Shown here: piece by piece, positions 10,586 through 18,299 of the stretch | How positions within the stretch are numbered: the first letter of the stretch is position 1 | How the letters are laid out: every line of letters starts with the position of its first letter | DNA from: Nocardiopsis sp. N85 | Lineage (GTDB): Bacteria; Actinomycetota; Actinomycetes; Streptosporangiales; Streptosporangiaceae | Assembly: GCF_028882275.1 (NCBI RefSeq) | Contig: NZ_JARBUT010000008.1 | Location: 164,422-228,421 of the forward strand | DNA length: 64,000 nt | Direction: 5' to 3' | Translations under genes and position numbers: made by a program | Notes under the pieces: model-generated | Databases searched by the model: none | What the model was told of the DNA's origin: nothing | The model's input: only the letters and a program-made list of their open reading frames with translations

Positions 10586-11146
10586 ATGGCCCAGCAGGCT
10601 CTCTCCACCGCGGTACGCACCTCCGCCCCGCACGCCCGCACGTCGCTCGACGTCCGCCCCGCCTCGCGCGCGGTGTCGGTGGAGGGCATCGGCGACGTGG
10701 TGGACGCAGGCCGTCGTTCGGGCTACTCCCACCTGGCCGAACGCCGTCTGCCCACGATCGGCCGCCTCGTCTCCGCCGCGCGGGGTGCCGCCGCCGTCCT
10801 GGTCCGGCCCACGCTGTGGCCCACCCGGCGCGGCCACTGGCAGCCCGCGCCCCGTGTCGCCCGGCGGCACGCGAGCGGCCGGCTCCGGGTGAGCACCGTG
10901 GCGTTGGAGCCCAACAGCTTCGTGTCCGGCCCGGTCCCGCAGTCGACCAGGCCCGCCGGCATGGAGGTGCTGTTCCTGGTGAGCGGTCGGGCGCACCTGA
11001 TCTCGTCCGGGGCCGACGGGCGCATGCGCGCGGCGGCCGAGCTCTCCCCCGGCCGGGCCCGGGTGGTCGGCACCGCCCTCGGCGGACACCAGCACCTGGT
11101 CAACACCGGCGAGGAGGTCGCCGTGGTGGTCCGGGTGACCGCCTGA
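10586..11146 (+). CDS. Degenerate cupin-like protein (cysteine dioxygenase-type fold?)
   Basis: The ~186-residue protein has a C-terminal half with cupin-like strand pattern: RRGHWQPAP, a RLRVSTVALEPNSF strand pair, GMEVLFLVSGRAHLI, and SPGRARVVGTALGGHQHLVN. This is reminiscent of cysteine dioxygenase cupins, but the canonical HxH metal pair is not present; only the late GGHQHLVN histidines remain. Codon third positions are strongly G/C, which supports real coding. The start is ambiguous: ATG 10586 (AAGGA upstream), GTG 10568 or GTG 10466. Function is unassigned. Confidence 0.55.
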   Translation: MAQQALSTAVRTSAPHARTSLDVRPASRAVSVEGIGDVVDAGRRSGYSHLAERRLPTIGRLVSAARGAAAVLVRPTLWPTRRGHWQPAPRVARRHASGRLRVSTVALEPNSFVSGPVPQSTRPAGMEVLFLVSGRAHLISSGADGRMRAAAELSPGRARVVGTALGGHQHLVNTGEEVAVVVRVTA

Positions 11147-11154
11147 CCGGGCTC

Positions 11155-11538
11155 TCACGCGCCCTCCTCGAAGACCTCTCCGTCACGATGGGAGCGCAGG
11201 GCCGCGTCGACGGCCTCGACGGCTCGAAGGACGGCGGCGGTGCGCCGCCCTTCCTCCGTGTAGGCGCGCATCACCTGTTCGAGGGCGTGCGGCGGCATGT
11301 GGTCGCGCAACTCCACCCGGGCGGTCCGGTAGCCCTCGCGGGTGGCCGCCAGGGACGCGGAGACGTAGTGGAGCGCCAACCGGGAGAGGGCGACCGGGTG
11401 TCGCCGCAGGACCCCGTGCAGCCGGTAGTCGGCGGGCAGGAGATCGAGCAGCCACACCGCGGCCGTCCGCTCGAAGGAGTCCGACCCGGGTGGGTGCACA
11501 CTCGCGGGCCAGTCCGAACTCAGCGACTGATCGGGCAT
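11155..11538 (-). CDS. Conserved hypothetical protein
   Basis: The 127-residue soluble protein is helical and resembles an actinobacterial family of unknown function, with a core around AVWLLDLLPADYRLHGVLRR, AATREGYRTARVELRD and PPHALEQVMRAYTEEGRR. No signal or membrane segment is seen. Start is ATG 11538. It converges with the upstream cupin gene, with eight bases between the stop codons. Confidence 0.7.
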   Translation of the reverse strand: MPDQSLSSDWPASVHPPGSDSFERTAAVWLLDLLPADYRLHGVLRRHPVALSRLALHYVSASLAATREGYRTARVELRDHMPPHALEQVMRAYTEEGRRTAAVLRAVEAVDAALRSHRDGEVFEEGA

Positions 11539-11590
11539 GTCATGAGCATACCCGCTGTTCGAAAATAAGTTCGAAAAAAATCCGGTCGAT

Positions 11591-11806
11591 TCATTCCTGT
11601 GAGGAGGAGTCCGACCTTTCCCTCTCCTCCTCGGTCTTCCTCTCCAGCTCCACCCGGATCGCCTGTTCGGCCGCGTCGACCGCGGCCCGTGCGGTGATGG
11701 CGTTGACGTGCGCCCGATCCAGCTCCTCCAGGAGGATGCAGTCGAAGGAGACCCGGGCGTCGTGGATCGCGGCTTCCAGTTGGCGTGATGCTTCTTCCAG
11801 ACTCAT
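11591..11806 (-). CDS. Small coiled-coil hypothetical protein
   Basis: The 71-residue protein is almost entirely helical, with regularly spaced Ala/Leu and charged residues (SLEEASRQLEAAIHDARV, ITARAAVDAAEQAIRVELE) and an acidic tail. ATG 11806 is preceded closely by GGAGG. Upstream in-frame codons to 11926 give an unlikely Cys-rich extension. No family is recognised. Confidence 0.55.
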   Translation of the reverse strand: MSLEEASRQLEAAIHDARVSFDCILLEELDRAHVNAITARAAVDAAEQAIRVELERKTEEERERSDSSSQE

Positions 11807-11924
11807 GACCTCCCCATACCCCACCAGAAGCGATCCGCACATCCCGCCACACCGGACACGCGTGGCGTATCTCATCCTCCGCTGGGTAGGTGCGTCCACA
11901 GAACACGCATCCTCGGGGGAGCAC

Positions 11925-12080
11925 ATGATCTATCTCATCCTGGCCCTACTGGCACTCTGGTTGATCCTGGCGATCGTGGGGGTGGTGATCAAGGGGCTGT
12001 TCTGGCTCACCGTCATCGCGGCGATCCTGTTCCTGGTCACGGTCGTGTGGGCTCGGTTCCAGAGCCGCTCCCGAACGTGA
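11925..12080 (+). CDS. 51-residue hydrophobic membrane peptide
   Basis: The ATG at 11925 follows GGGGGAGCAC. The product has two closely packed hydrophobic segments (residues 1-22 and 26-43) and a basic tail ending RFQSRSRT. It fits the class of small actinobacterial membrane proteins of unknown role. Its stop abuts the stop of the convergent gene at 12081. Confidence 0.6.
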   Translation: MIYLILALLALWLILAIVGVVIKGLFWLTVIAAILFLVTVVWARFQSRSRT

Positions 12081-12443
12081 TCAACGCTCCAGGGCGGGCG
12101 TGCCGGTGTCGTCTCCGCCGAGTCGGGCGATGATCCCGCGCGCCCGCTCCTCGTCTCCGTCGACGTGGTCCCGTACGAGCCGCACCGCCTCCTCCGCCCG
12201 TCCGAGCGCCACGAGGTCGCGCACCCGGGCGCGCAGCTCCGACGGCAGTTCGCCCGGCGTGCGCGGGGCCGGAACGTACCCGCCGACCTGCGCCTCGGGA
12301 GCGGGGTCGACCGGCTCCGACGGGGCCTCGGCGGGCGTGAGTCGCTCGTTGATCGAGGCGATGATCCAGCGCAGGGCGTAGGAGCCACCGGCCAGCACGA
12401 GCACCGTTCCCACCAGTGCCGACAGCATGAACAACAGGCTCAT
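12081..12443 (-). CDS. Membrane-anchored protein with an L7/L12 C-terminal-like helix-loop domain
   Basis: The 120-residue protein has an N-terminal membrane helix (residues ~4-24), a Pro/Glu-rich linker, and a C-terminal amphipathic module (ELRARVRDLVALGRAEEAVR and DEERARGIIARLG) that resembles the ribosomal L7/L12 C-terminal fold used by some actinobacterial membrane proteins. Function is unknown. Start is ATG 12443. Confidence 0.6.
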   Translation of the reverse strand: MSLLFMLSALVGTVLVLAGGSYALRWIIASINERLTPAEAPSEPVDPAPEAQVGGYVPAPRTPGELPSELRARVRDLVALGRAEEAVRLVRDHVDGDEERARGIIARLGGDDTGTPALER

Positions 12444-12532
12444 GCGCTGCCCTTACCCGTCTTCACCCCCGGCCACCGGACACTCGCGGTAATCATTGGG
12501 CCACTTCACGTGTCGATCGTGCCCTCCGGTGA

Positions 12533-12652
12533 GAGGGGCCGCGGTTGGTCGGGCACAGCGGCACGGCCACGACCGAACTCGTCTACCGCGAGGAGCCGCG
12601 ACCGGTGGTCACGGAGGGGGCGCACGTCATGGGGGACCTCTTCGCCGAGTAG
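12533..12652 (+). pseudogene. C-terminal remnant of a tyrosine integrase
   Basis: In-frame codons up to the TAG at 12652 read LVGHSGTATTELVYREEPRP then a VVTEGAHVMGDLF tail. This is the box with the last catalytic histidine and the nucleophile tyrosine of actinomycete tRNA-targeting integrases. An in-frame TGA at 12530 and absence of upstream homology show that the rest is gone. It points toward the 3' end of tRNA-Thr, the same geometry as the intact integrase at tRNA-Leu in this window. Confidence 0.8.
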
Positions 12653-12683
12653 GCATTTGGTCACCCGATTGGCCACCCACGCG

Positions 12684-12712
12684 AAACGCCACCCCGGACC
12701 GGGGTGGCGTTT
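12684..12712. terminator. Strong hairpin terminator after tRNA-Thr
   Basis: AAACGCCACCCCGG pairs perfectly with CCGGGGTGGCGTTT, with a 1-base loop. The AAA/TTT flanks make it usable in both directions. It lies just 3' of the tRNA on the minus strand. Confidence 0.8.
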
Positions 12713-12719
12713 GCGCTGG

Positions 12720-12792
12720 AGCCGCCTGTCGGAATCGAACCGACGACCTATTCATTACGAGTGAATCGCTCTGCCGACTGAGCTAAGGCGGC
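12720..12792 (-). tRNA. tRNA-Thr(CGT)
   Basis: The minus strand folds as a 73-nt cloverleaf. The acceptor is GCCGCCT/AGGCGGC, the D arm GCTC...GAGC, the anticodon stem ATTCA/TGAAT with loop CTCGTAA (anticodon CGT), and the T arm GTCGG TTCGATT CCGAC. The discriminator is U. CCA is not encoded. Its 3' end borders an integrase remnant, so it was probably an attachment site. Confidence 0.95.
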
Positions 12793-12888
12793 GCGTCGCC
12801 GCGTGCGTTCACGCGGCGAGCGATCACCAGTTTAGCGTCTTCGTGGAGTGCCGGGTACACCTTTGCGACCCGGCACCCCGCGCGGTGG

Positions 12889-14448
12889 TCAGGCGCAGGC
12901 CATCCCGTCCCGGGGGACCTCCAGGTCGATGAGGTAGGCGTCGACCATCCGGTCCACGCAGGCGTCGCCCATCTGGTAGCCGGTGTGGCCGTCACCGTCG
13001 CGGGTGACGAGGAACCCCGAGGAGAGCTGCCCCGCGAGCGCTTCGGCCCAGGCGTACGGGGTGGCGGAGTCACGGGTGGTACCGACCACCATGATCGGCG
13101 CGGCACCCTCACCGTCCAACGGGCCCTCCGAGAAGACGGCCTCCTCCGGCCAGAACGCGCACGGCAGCGCGCCCCAGGCCAACGTGGGGCCGAAGATCGG
13201 CGATTCCTCGCCGGCCTCCGCGGCGGCCTCGGCGTAGTCCTCGACCTCCCGAGGGCTGGGTGAGTCGGAGCAGTTCACCGCGATGAGGGCGGCCGTGGAG
13301 TTCTCGTAATCCCGTGGGTCGTTGCGGCTGTAGAGGTCGTCGCCGAGCTGGAGGAGCACGGTGCCGTCGCCGTCGTTCATGGCGTCGTCGAGTCCCTGGC
13401 GGACCCGCTCCCACCAGCTCTCGGAGTACAGGGCGGCGAGCACACCGAGTTCGGCGCGGGCCCGGTTGATCTCCCGATCGTCCATACCGTTGGTCAGCGG
13501 TTCCTCGGCGGTGGAGGTCAGGAACGCGTCCAGGGCGGCGACGCCGTCGGCGACCGAGTCGTCCTCCCCGCCCAGCGGGCAGTCACCGCGGGTGAGGCAG
13601 TCCTCGACGAAGGCGCGCAGCGCGGTCTCGAAGCCGGTGGCCTGGGCCACGCTCAGGTCGAGCTGGTCCTGACTCGGGTCGACGGCTCCGTCGAGCACCA
13701 GCGCGCGCACCCTCTCGGGGAACCGGTCCGCGTAGTGGGCGCCGATGTGGGTGCCGTAGGAGGCGCCCAGGTAGGTGAGCTTCTCGTCGCCGAGCAGGGC
13801 GCGCAGGACGTCCATGTCCCGGGCGACGTTGACGGTGCCCACGTTGAGCATCAGTTCGGGGGCGTTGGTCCGGCAGGCCTCGACGAACCCGCGGCTGCTC
13901 TCCTCCATCCGCGCCATTCCGGCCTCGGTGAGTTCGGACATGTCGCCGTCACCGTCGACGCTCTCCGCCTCGGCACCGATGAACTCGTCGAGTTCGGCGG
14001 CGGACAGACAGGTGATCGGCGAGCTGCGGCCGACCCCGCGCGGGTCGAACCCGACCAGGTCGAAGCGCTCGCGCACCCGGTCGCTGACGATGTAGGGCGC
14101 GTGGTCGACGTAGTCGAACCCGGAACCGCCCGGACCGCCGGGGTTGACCAGCAGGGAGCCGATGACGTCGTCGCCGGTGGCGGGCATCCGCTTGACCGCG
14201 ATCCCGATGCGCTCGCCCTGGGGCTCGTCGTAGTCCAGGGGCACCTCGTAGACGGCGCACTCCGCCTCGGAGGGGCCGCTGTCGCAGTCGCCCCAGTCCA
14301 GCTCCTGGTCGGTGAAGTCGACCAGCGCGCCGAGCGACTCCGTCGGCTCCTCGGAGCCCTCTCCCGCACCCGGTACGGTGCACCCGCCCACCAGCAGCAC
14401 CACGCCGGTGAGCGTCACCGCCATCGATGTCCGCAGCCTCGTCGCCAC
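12889..14448 (-). CDS. Secreted lipoprotein alpha/beta hydrolase (tripeptidyl aminopeptidase-like)
   Basis: With GTG 14448 as start the protein begins with a short basic n-region, a hydrophobic stretch and the lipobox LVGGC, so it is an exported lipoprotein of ~519 residues. NPGGPGGSGFDYV forms the oxyanion region, GASYGTHIG is the nucleophile elbow with Ser, and a C-terminal TAP-like domain holds VVGTTRDSATPYAWAEAL and the catalytic GHTGY His. The family includes mycelium-associated tripeptidyl aminopeptidases of streptomycetes. An upstream GTG at 14523 would add 25 residues before the signal and lacks a ribosome site. Confidence 0.85.
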   Translation of the reverse strand: MATRLRTSMAVTLTGVVLLVGGCTVPGAGEGSEEPTESLGALVDFTDQELDWGDCDSGPSEAECAVYEVPLDYDEPQGERIGIAVKRMPATGDDVIGSLLVNPGGPGGSGFDYVDHAPYIVSDRVRERFDLVGFDPRGVGRSSPITCLSAAELDEFIGAEAESVDGDGDMSELTEAGMARMEESSRGFVEACRTNAPELMLNVGTVNVARDMDVLRALLGDEKLTYLGASYGTHIGAHYADRFPERVRALVLDGAVDPSQDQLDLSVAQATGFETALRAFVEDCLTRGDCPLGGEDDSVADGVAALDAFLTSTAEEPLTNGMDDREINRARAELGVLAALYSESWWERVRQGLDDAMNDGDGTVLLQLGDDLYSRNDPRDYENSTAALIAVNCSDSPSPREVEDYAEAAAEAGEESPIFGPTLAWGALPCAFWPEEAVFSEGPLDGEGAAPIMVVGTTRDSATPYAWAEALAGQLSSGFLVTRDGDGHTGYQMGDACVDRMVDAYLIDLEVPRDGMACA

Positions 14449-14584
14449 CCGTGTCCACCCTTCGTCATCGACCCTCGGTCGGTTCCACCCCGCCTGTGAC
14501 GGCCGTGCCGTCGGTTCGGTCACGACGGGGCGGTGGCACCGTTGGTCACCGTATCGTCGGAGCGGGGTCGCCCCGTCCGGCGCC

Positions 14585-15757
14585 TCAGCCGAGGAGGAGC
14601 GCCGAGGTCATGGCCTCCATCGCGATCTGCGGGTGCACGTTGGCCGCGATCCGGTCGCGGCAGAGCATGATGGCGTCGACGCGGCGCAGGGTCGTCTCCG
14701 GTGTGCTCGAACGGGCGATCCGCTCCAGGTCGCCGGAGCGCTCCCCGGTGGAGCGTTGGACGGGCGCGCCGAGCTGGAGGGTGAGCACGTCGCGGTAGAA
14801 GGCGGCCAGGTCCAACAGGGCGTTGTCGTAGGAGTCGCGCTTGATCCGGGTGGCCCGGCGCTTCTGCCGTTCCTCCAGGTCCTTCATGGCGCCCGCCGAG
14901 CCCCGCATGGCCTTGGCCATGCCCTTGCCGGTGGAGCCCTCGCCGAAGGCGGCCCTGAGTTCGCCCTTCTCCCTCTCGTCCAGGGAGGTGGTGATCGCCT
15001 TGGACTCCTCCTCGGCGATCTCGTAGAGCCGGGCGGCCGAGGTGACGCAGGCGCCGATGCCGTCGAGCCGGGCCGGGATGGACAGCACCTCCTCGCGTCG
15101 GCGGCGCGCCTCGGGGTCGGTGGCCAGTTGGCGGGCCCGGTCCACCCGGCCTGCCGAGGCGACGGCGGCGGCCCGGGCGGCGGGCTCGTCCACGGTCCCG
15201 TCCCGCACCAGCGCCTCGACGATCTCGCCGGTGCCCGGGGTGGTGAGGGTGACCGACCGGCAGCGGGACCGGATGGTCACGAGGAGGTCGTCGGGGGTGG
15301 GCGTGCACAACAGCCACACCGTGCGCGGCGAGGGTTCCTCCACGGCCTTGAGCAGGGCGTTGGACGCGGCCTCGGTGGCGCGTTCGGCGTCCTCGAACAG
15401 CACGATCCGGAAGCGCCCGCCGGAGGGCTTGGAACCGGCGCGCAGGACCAGGTCGCGAGTGGCCGCCACACCGAAGCTCAGCCCGCTGGGGCGCACGTAC
15501 AGCAGATCCGGGTGGGTGCCGGCGAGGACCTGGTGGCAGGAGTCGCAGTGGCCGCAGCCGCCGTCACGGCACTGGAGGGCGGCGGCGAAGGCGCGGGCGG
15601 CCTCGGACCGCCCCGACCCGGGTGGGCCGGTGAACAGCCAGGCGTGGGTCATCCCGGCGCCCCGTCCCCCGGCGACGAGGTCGTCCGCCCCGGCCACCGC
15701 CCGCCGCAGGTGGTCCACCGCGGCCCGTTGACCGACCAGGTCGTCGAAGACCGTCAC
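14585..15757 (-). CDS. holB: DNA polymerase III subunit delta'
   Basis: It is a clamp-loader subunit. The 390-residue AAA+ protein has LVGQRAAVDHLRRA, the P-loop variant GPPGSGRSE (Arg in place of the catalytic Lys), the zinc knuckle CRDGGCGHCDSC (~64-75), IVLFEDAERATEAASNALLK (Walker B/sensor 1) and the RSRCRSV arginine-finger region. Loss of the Walker A lysine agrees with the non-ATPase role of delta'. It lies 160 bp downstream of tmk, the conserved tmk-holB pair. Confidence 0.93.
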   Translation of the reverse strand: MTVFDDLVGQRAAVDHLRRAVAGADDLVAGGRGAGMTHAWLFTGPPGSGRSEAARAFAAALQCRDGGCGHCDSCHQVLAGTHPDLLYVRPSGLSFGVAATRDLVLRAGSKPSGGRFRIVLFEDAERATEAASNALLKAVEEPSPRTVWLLCTPTPDDLLVTIRSRCRSVTLTTPGTGEIVEALVRDGTVDEPAARAAAVASAGRVDRARQLATDPEARRRREEVLSIPARLDGIGACVTSAARLYEIAEEESKAITTSLDEREKGELRAAFGEGSTGKGMAKAMRGSAGAMKDLEERQKRRATRIKRDSYDNALLDLAAFYRDVLTLQLGAPVQRSTGERSGDLERIARSSTPETTLRRVDAIMLCRDRIAANVHPQIAMEAMTSALLLG

Positions 15758-15862
15758 ACTCCACCCCCACGAGATCCGTCACGGCTTGAGAATCCAAGGA
15801 TAGGAGTCCCGGGTGACGGACGGGCCGTTGTCCACAGGACCGCTCCCGGTGATCACCCCGGA

Positions 15863-15904
15863 ACGTGTGGGGCCCGGGGTCGTTCGCCCCCGGGCCCCAC
15901 ACGT
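15863..15904 (-). terminator. Terminator downstream of tmk
   Basis: The arms ACGTGTGGGGCCCGGGG and CCCCGGGCCCCACACGT form a long GC stem with a short loop, 14 bp past the tmk stop on the minus strand. Confidence 0.75.
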
Positions 15905-15917
15905 CGCTTCGCGCGGA

Positions 15918-18023
15918 TCAGTCGTTCTTGATGACCGGGATCATGCCGGTGACGGCCTCCGAGGCGCTGGGGACCGGGTCGGGGAGCAGCGCCCGTACCC
16001 GCTTCTGGATCTCGCGGGTGACCCGCTCGCGCGGCTCACGGGCGTCCAGGACCAGGTAGCGGTCCGGGTCGGCCCGGGCCAGGTCGAGGAAGCCCTTGCG
16101 GACCCGGTCGTGGAACTCGGCGGACTCCGACTCGATCCGGTCGGCCGGGCCGCTCAGCCTGGACAGTCCCTCCTCGGGGCGGACGTCCAGCAGGACCGTC
16201 AGGTCGGGCACCAGGTCCTGCACCGCCCACGTGCTGATGTCGCGGATGTCCGACACCGCCAGGTCGCGCCCGGCGCCCTGGTAGGCGAGCAGCGAGTCGG
16301 TGTAGCGGTCGCTGATGACCACCGCGCCCCGGCGCAGCGCCGGCAGGATCTCCTGCTGGACGTGGTCCGCCTTGTCCGCGGCGTACAGCAGCACCTCGGC
16401 GCGCGGGGTGATGTGGGAGTTCTCGCGGTCCAGCAGCAGGCCGCGCAGGCGCATGCCGAGCTTGGTGGCGCCCGGTTGCCGGGTGCTGACCACCTCGAAT
16501 CCCTGGTCGCGCAGCCACACGGTGAGTTCGCGCACCTGGGTGGACTTGCCCGCGCCCTCGCCGCCCTCGACGACGATGAACGCGCCGGAGGGCTTGTCGT
16601 CCTCGGCGACGGGCTCGGTGATCTCGACGCCGCGCAGGGCGGCGAAGAGTTCGGGGAGCAGTCCGGGGCCGGCCTCGGGGTCGTTCCGGTTGACCCGGTG
16701 GTGCGCGACCACGGCGGCGGCGATGCCGAGCAGACCGACCGCCATCAGGACGACGGCGCCACCGCGCAGGTCGTAGGTGAGCGGACCGAGCGGGAGGGCG
16801 CGGTCGCCGATGAACCCGGCGGCGACGGGGGCGAGCACCGTGGACAGCACCAGGGTCAAGCGTGCGGCGCCGTTGAGGTGGGCGTGCACCGCGGCCCGGT
16901 GCTCGTCCTCGATCTCGCGGGTGACCACGGTCAGGGCGGTCGCCCAGGCCATGCCCGCGACGACGCCCAGGACCAGGGCGAGGACCGCGGCCAGGACCAT
17001 GTCCCCGACGGCGCCGGTGAACAGCAGGACGACCCCCGCGAGGATCGCGGTCAGCCCGAACAGGCGACGGCGGCTGAACAGCTTGAGGACGCGGGGGCCG
17101 GCGATGGCGCCCAGGCCCATGCCGCCCAGGACGGCGGCGAACAGGACGCCGAAGCCGGCGTTCCCCGCGTCGAGGCCCTCCGCGTGGAGGCGACCGACAC
17201 CGATGACGGCGCCGACCGCGACGACGGTGGCGATCAGGCCCACGGACAGCCCGCGCAGCAGGACGGGGTCACCGGAGCCGCGCAGGCCCTGGAACACGGC
17301 CGGCAGGATCCGGGCGTCCCGGGTGGGGCTCAGGGTGTCCTTGGCCGAACGGTGGGCGGGGATCGGCAGGCCGGCGACGATACCGGCCGCGACGAAGAAG
17401 AGCAGGCCGTTGAGGTAGAGCGCGATGTCCGCCTCGGGTGAGGCCAGCGACGGCACCAGGACGCCGAGCACGTTGCTGATCGAGGCGAGGCCGGCGAACA
17501 GCAGGGCGGCGATCGGGGCGGTGCCGTAGGCGGTGAACAGCCCCAGTCGGTCGGCCTGGCCCAGCAGCTTGCGGGGCACCAGGTTGGGGACCGCGGAGTC
17601 CTTGGCGCCGGTCCACAGGAGCTCGACGATCTCCGCGAGGAGGGCCGCGATGAACAGCCACGGCAGCGCGAAGCCGGGGGCCAGCAGCCCCACCACGGGG
17701 ACCGAGACGTAGAGCAGGCCGCGCAGGACGTCGCCGGCGACCATGGTCCATCGCCGGTCGAGCCGATCGGTGAGGGCCCCGACGAGGGGGCTGAACAGGA
17801 CGGACGGGGCGAGTTTGACCGCCAGCACGCCGCCGATGGCGAGGTATCGGACGAGGACCGGGGCGTCGGCCGTGAAGATCGCGGCCAAGGAGACCAGGGC
17901 CAGCAGGCTCAGCCAATCTCCCAGTCCGGACAGCACGAGCGAGATCCACAGCCTTCGGAAGGGTGTGATCGCGAGGACGTTGTGCGCCTCGGACGGCGCT
18001 CCCGGGGATGCAGGTCTGCTCAT
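15918..18023 (-). CDS. tmk: MFS transporter-like domain fused to dTMP kinase
   Basis: The 701-residue protein starts at ATG 18023 (MSRPASPGAPSEAHN). The first ~430 residues hold about 12 hydrophobic segments of an MFS-type permease, including LDRRWTMVAGD in the loop after helix 2. The last ~215 residues are dTMP kinase: P-loop VEGGEGAGKSTQ, DR motif SDRYTDSLLAYQGAGR, and LDVRPEEGLSRLSGP. The kinase makes dTDP from dTMP. Long fused Tmk proteins occur in several actinomycetes. The transporter's substrate is unknown and the fusion would place the kinase at the membrane. Confidence 0.9.
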   Translation of the reverse strand: MSRPASPGAPSEAHNVLAITPFRRLWISLVLSGLGDWLSLLALVSLAAIFTADAPVLVRYLAIGGVLAVKLAPSVLFSPLVGALTDRLDRRWTMVAGDVLRGLLYVSVPVVGLLAPGFALPWLFIAALLAEIVELLWTGAKDSAVPNLVPRKLLGQADRLGLFTAYGTAPIAALLFAGLASISNVLGVLVPSLASPEADIALYLNGLLFFVAAGIVAGLPIPAHRSAKDTLSPTRDARILPAVFQGLRGSGDPVLLRGLSVGLIATVVAVGAVIGVGRLHAEGLDAGNAGFGVLFAAVLGGMGLGAIAGPRVLKLFSRRRLFGLTAILAGVVLLFTGAVGDMVLAAVLALVLGVVAGMAWATALTVVTREIEDEHRAAVHAHLNGAARLTLVLSTVLAPVAAGFIGDRALPLGPLTYDLRGGAVVLMAVGLLGIAAAVVAHHRVNRNDPEAGPGLLPELFAALRGVEITEPVAEDDKPSGAFIVVEGGEGAGKSTQVRELTVWLRDQGFEVVSTRQPGATKLGMRLRGLLLDRENSHITPRAEVLLYAADKADHVQQEILPALRRGAVVISDRYTDSLLAYQGAGRDLAVSDIRDISTWAVQDLVPDLTVLLDVRPEEGLSRLSGPADRIESESAEFHDRVRKGFLDLARADPDRYLVLDAREPRERVTREIQKRVRALLPDPVPSASEAVTGMIPVIKND

Positions 18024-18246
18024 AGCGCTCAAGGTTATTCGTGAGGGGGAGGGGAAGGGTGGCCGTCGTCCGCAGAGGAATTCGGTGGAGCGTTCGGGGA
18101 TCACATGCGTTTCGGTGTTCCCACCGGCCACACCCAGCGTAGTACGGAAGATCATCCCCGAATAGGGGTACGGCTTCCCCTACCGGGAGCGAAAGTGGAC
18201 ATGGAGATCGTACCGACTCGGACACCCGCTGTGAACGCGACGCGAA

Positions 18247-18284
18247 CCGCCCCGGGCCGGAGGTCTCCCTCCGGGCCGGGGCGG
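18247..18284 (-). terminator. Terminator downstream of topA
   Basis: CCGCCCCGGGCCGGAGG pairs with CCTCCGGGCCGGGGCGG (one internal mismatch pair) around a 4-nt loop, 15 bp past the topA stop on the minus strand. Confidence 0.75.
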
Positions 18285-18299
18285 TGCGGCGGACGCGGC

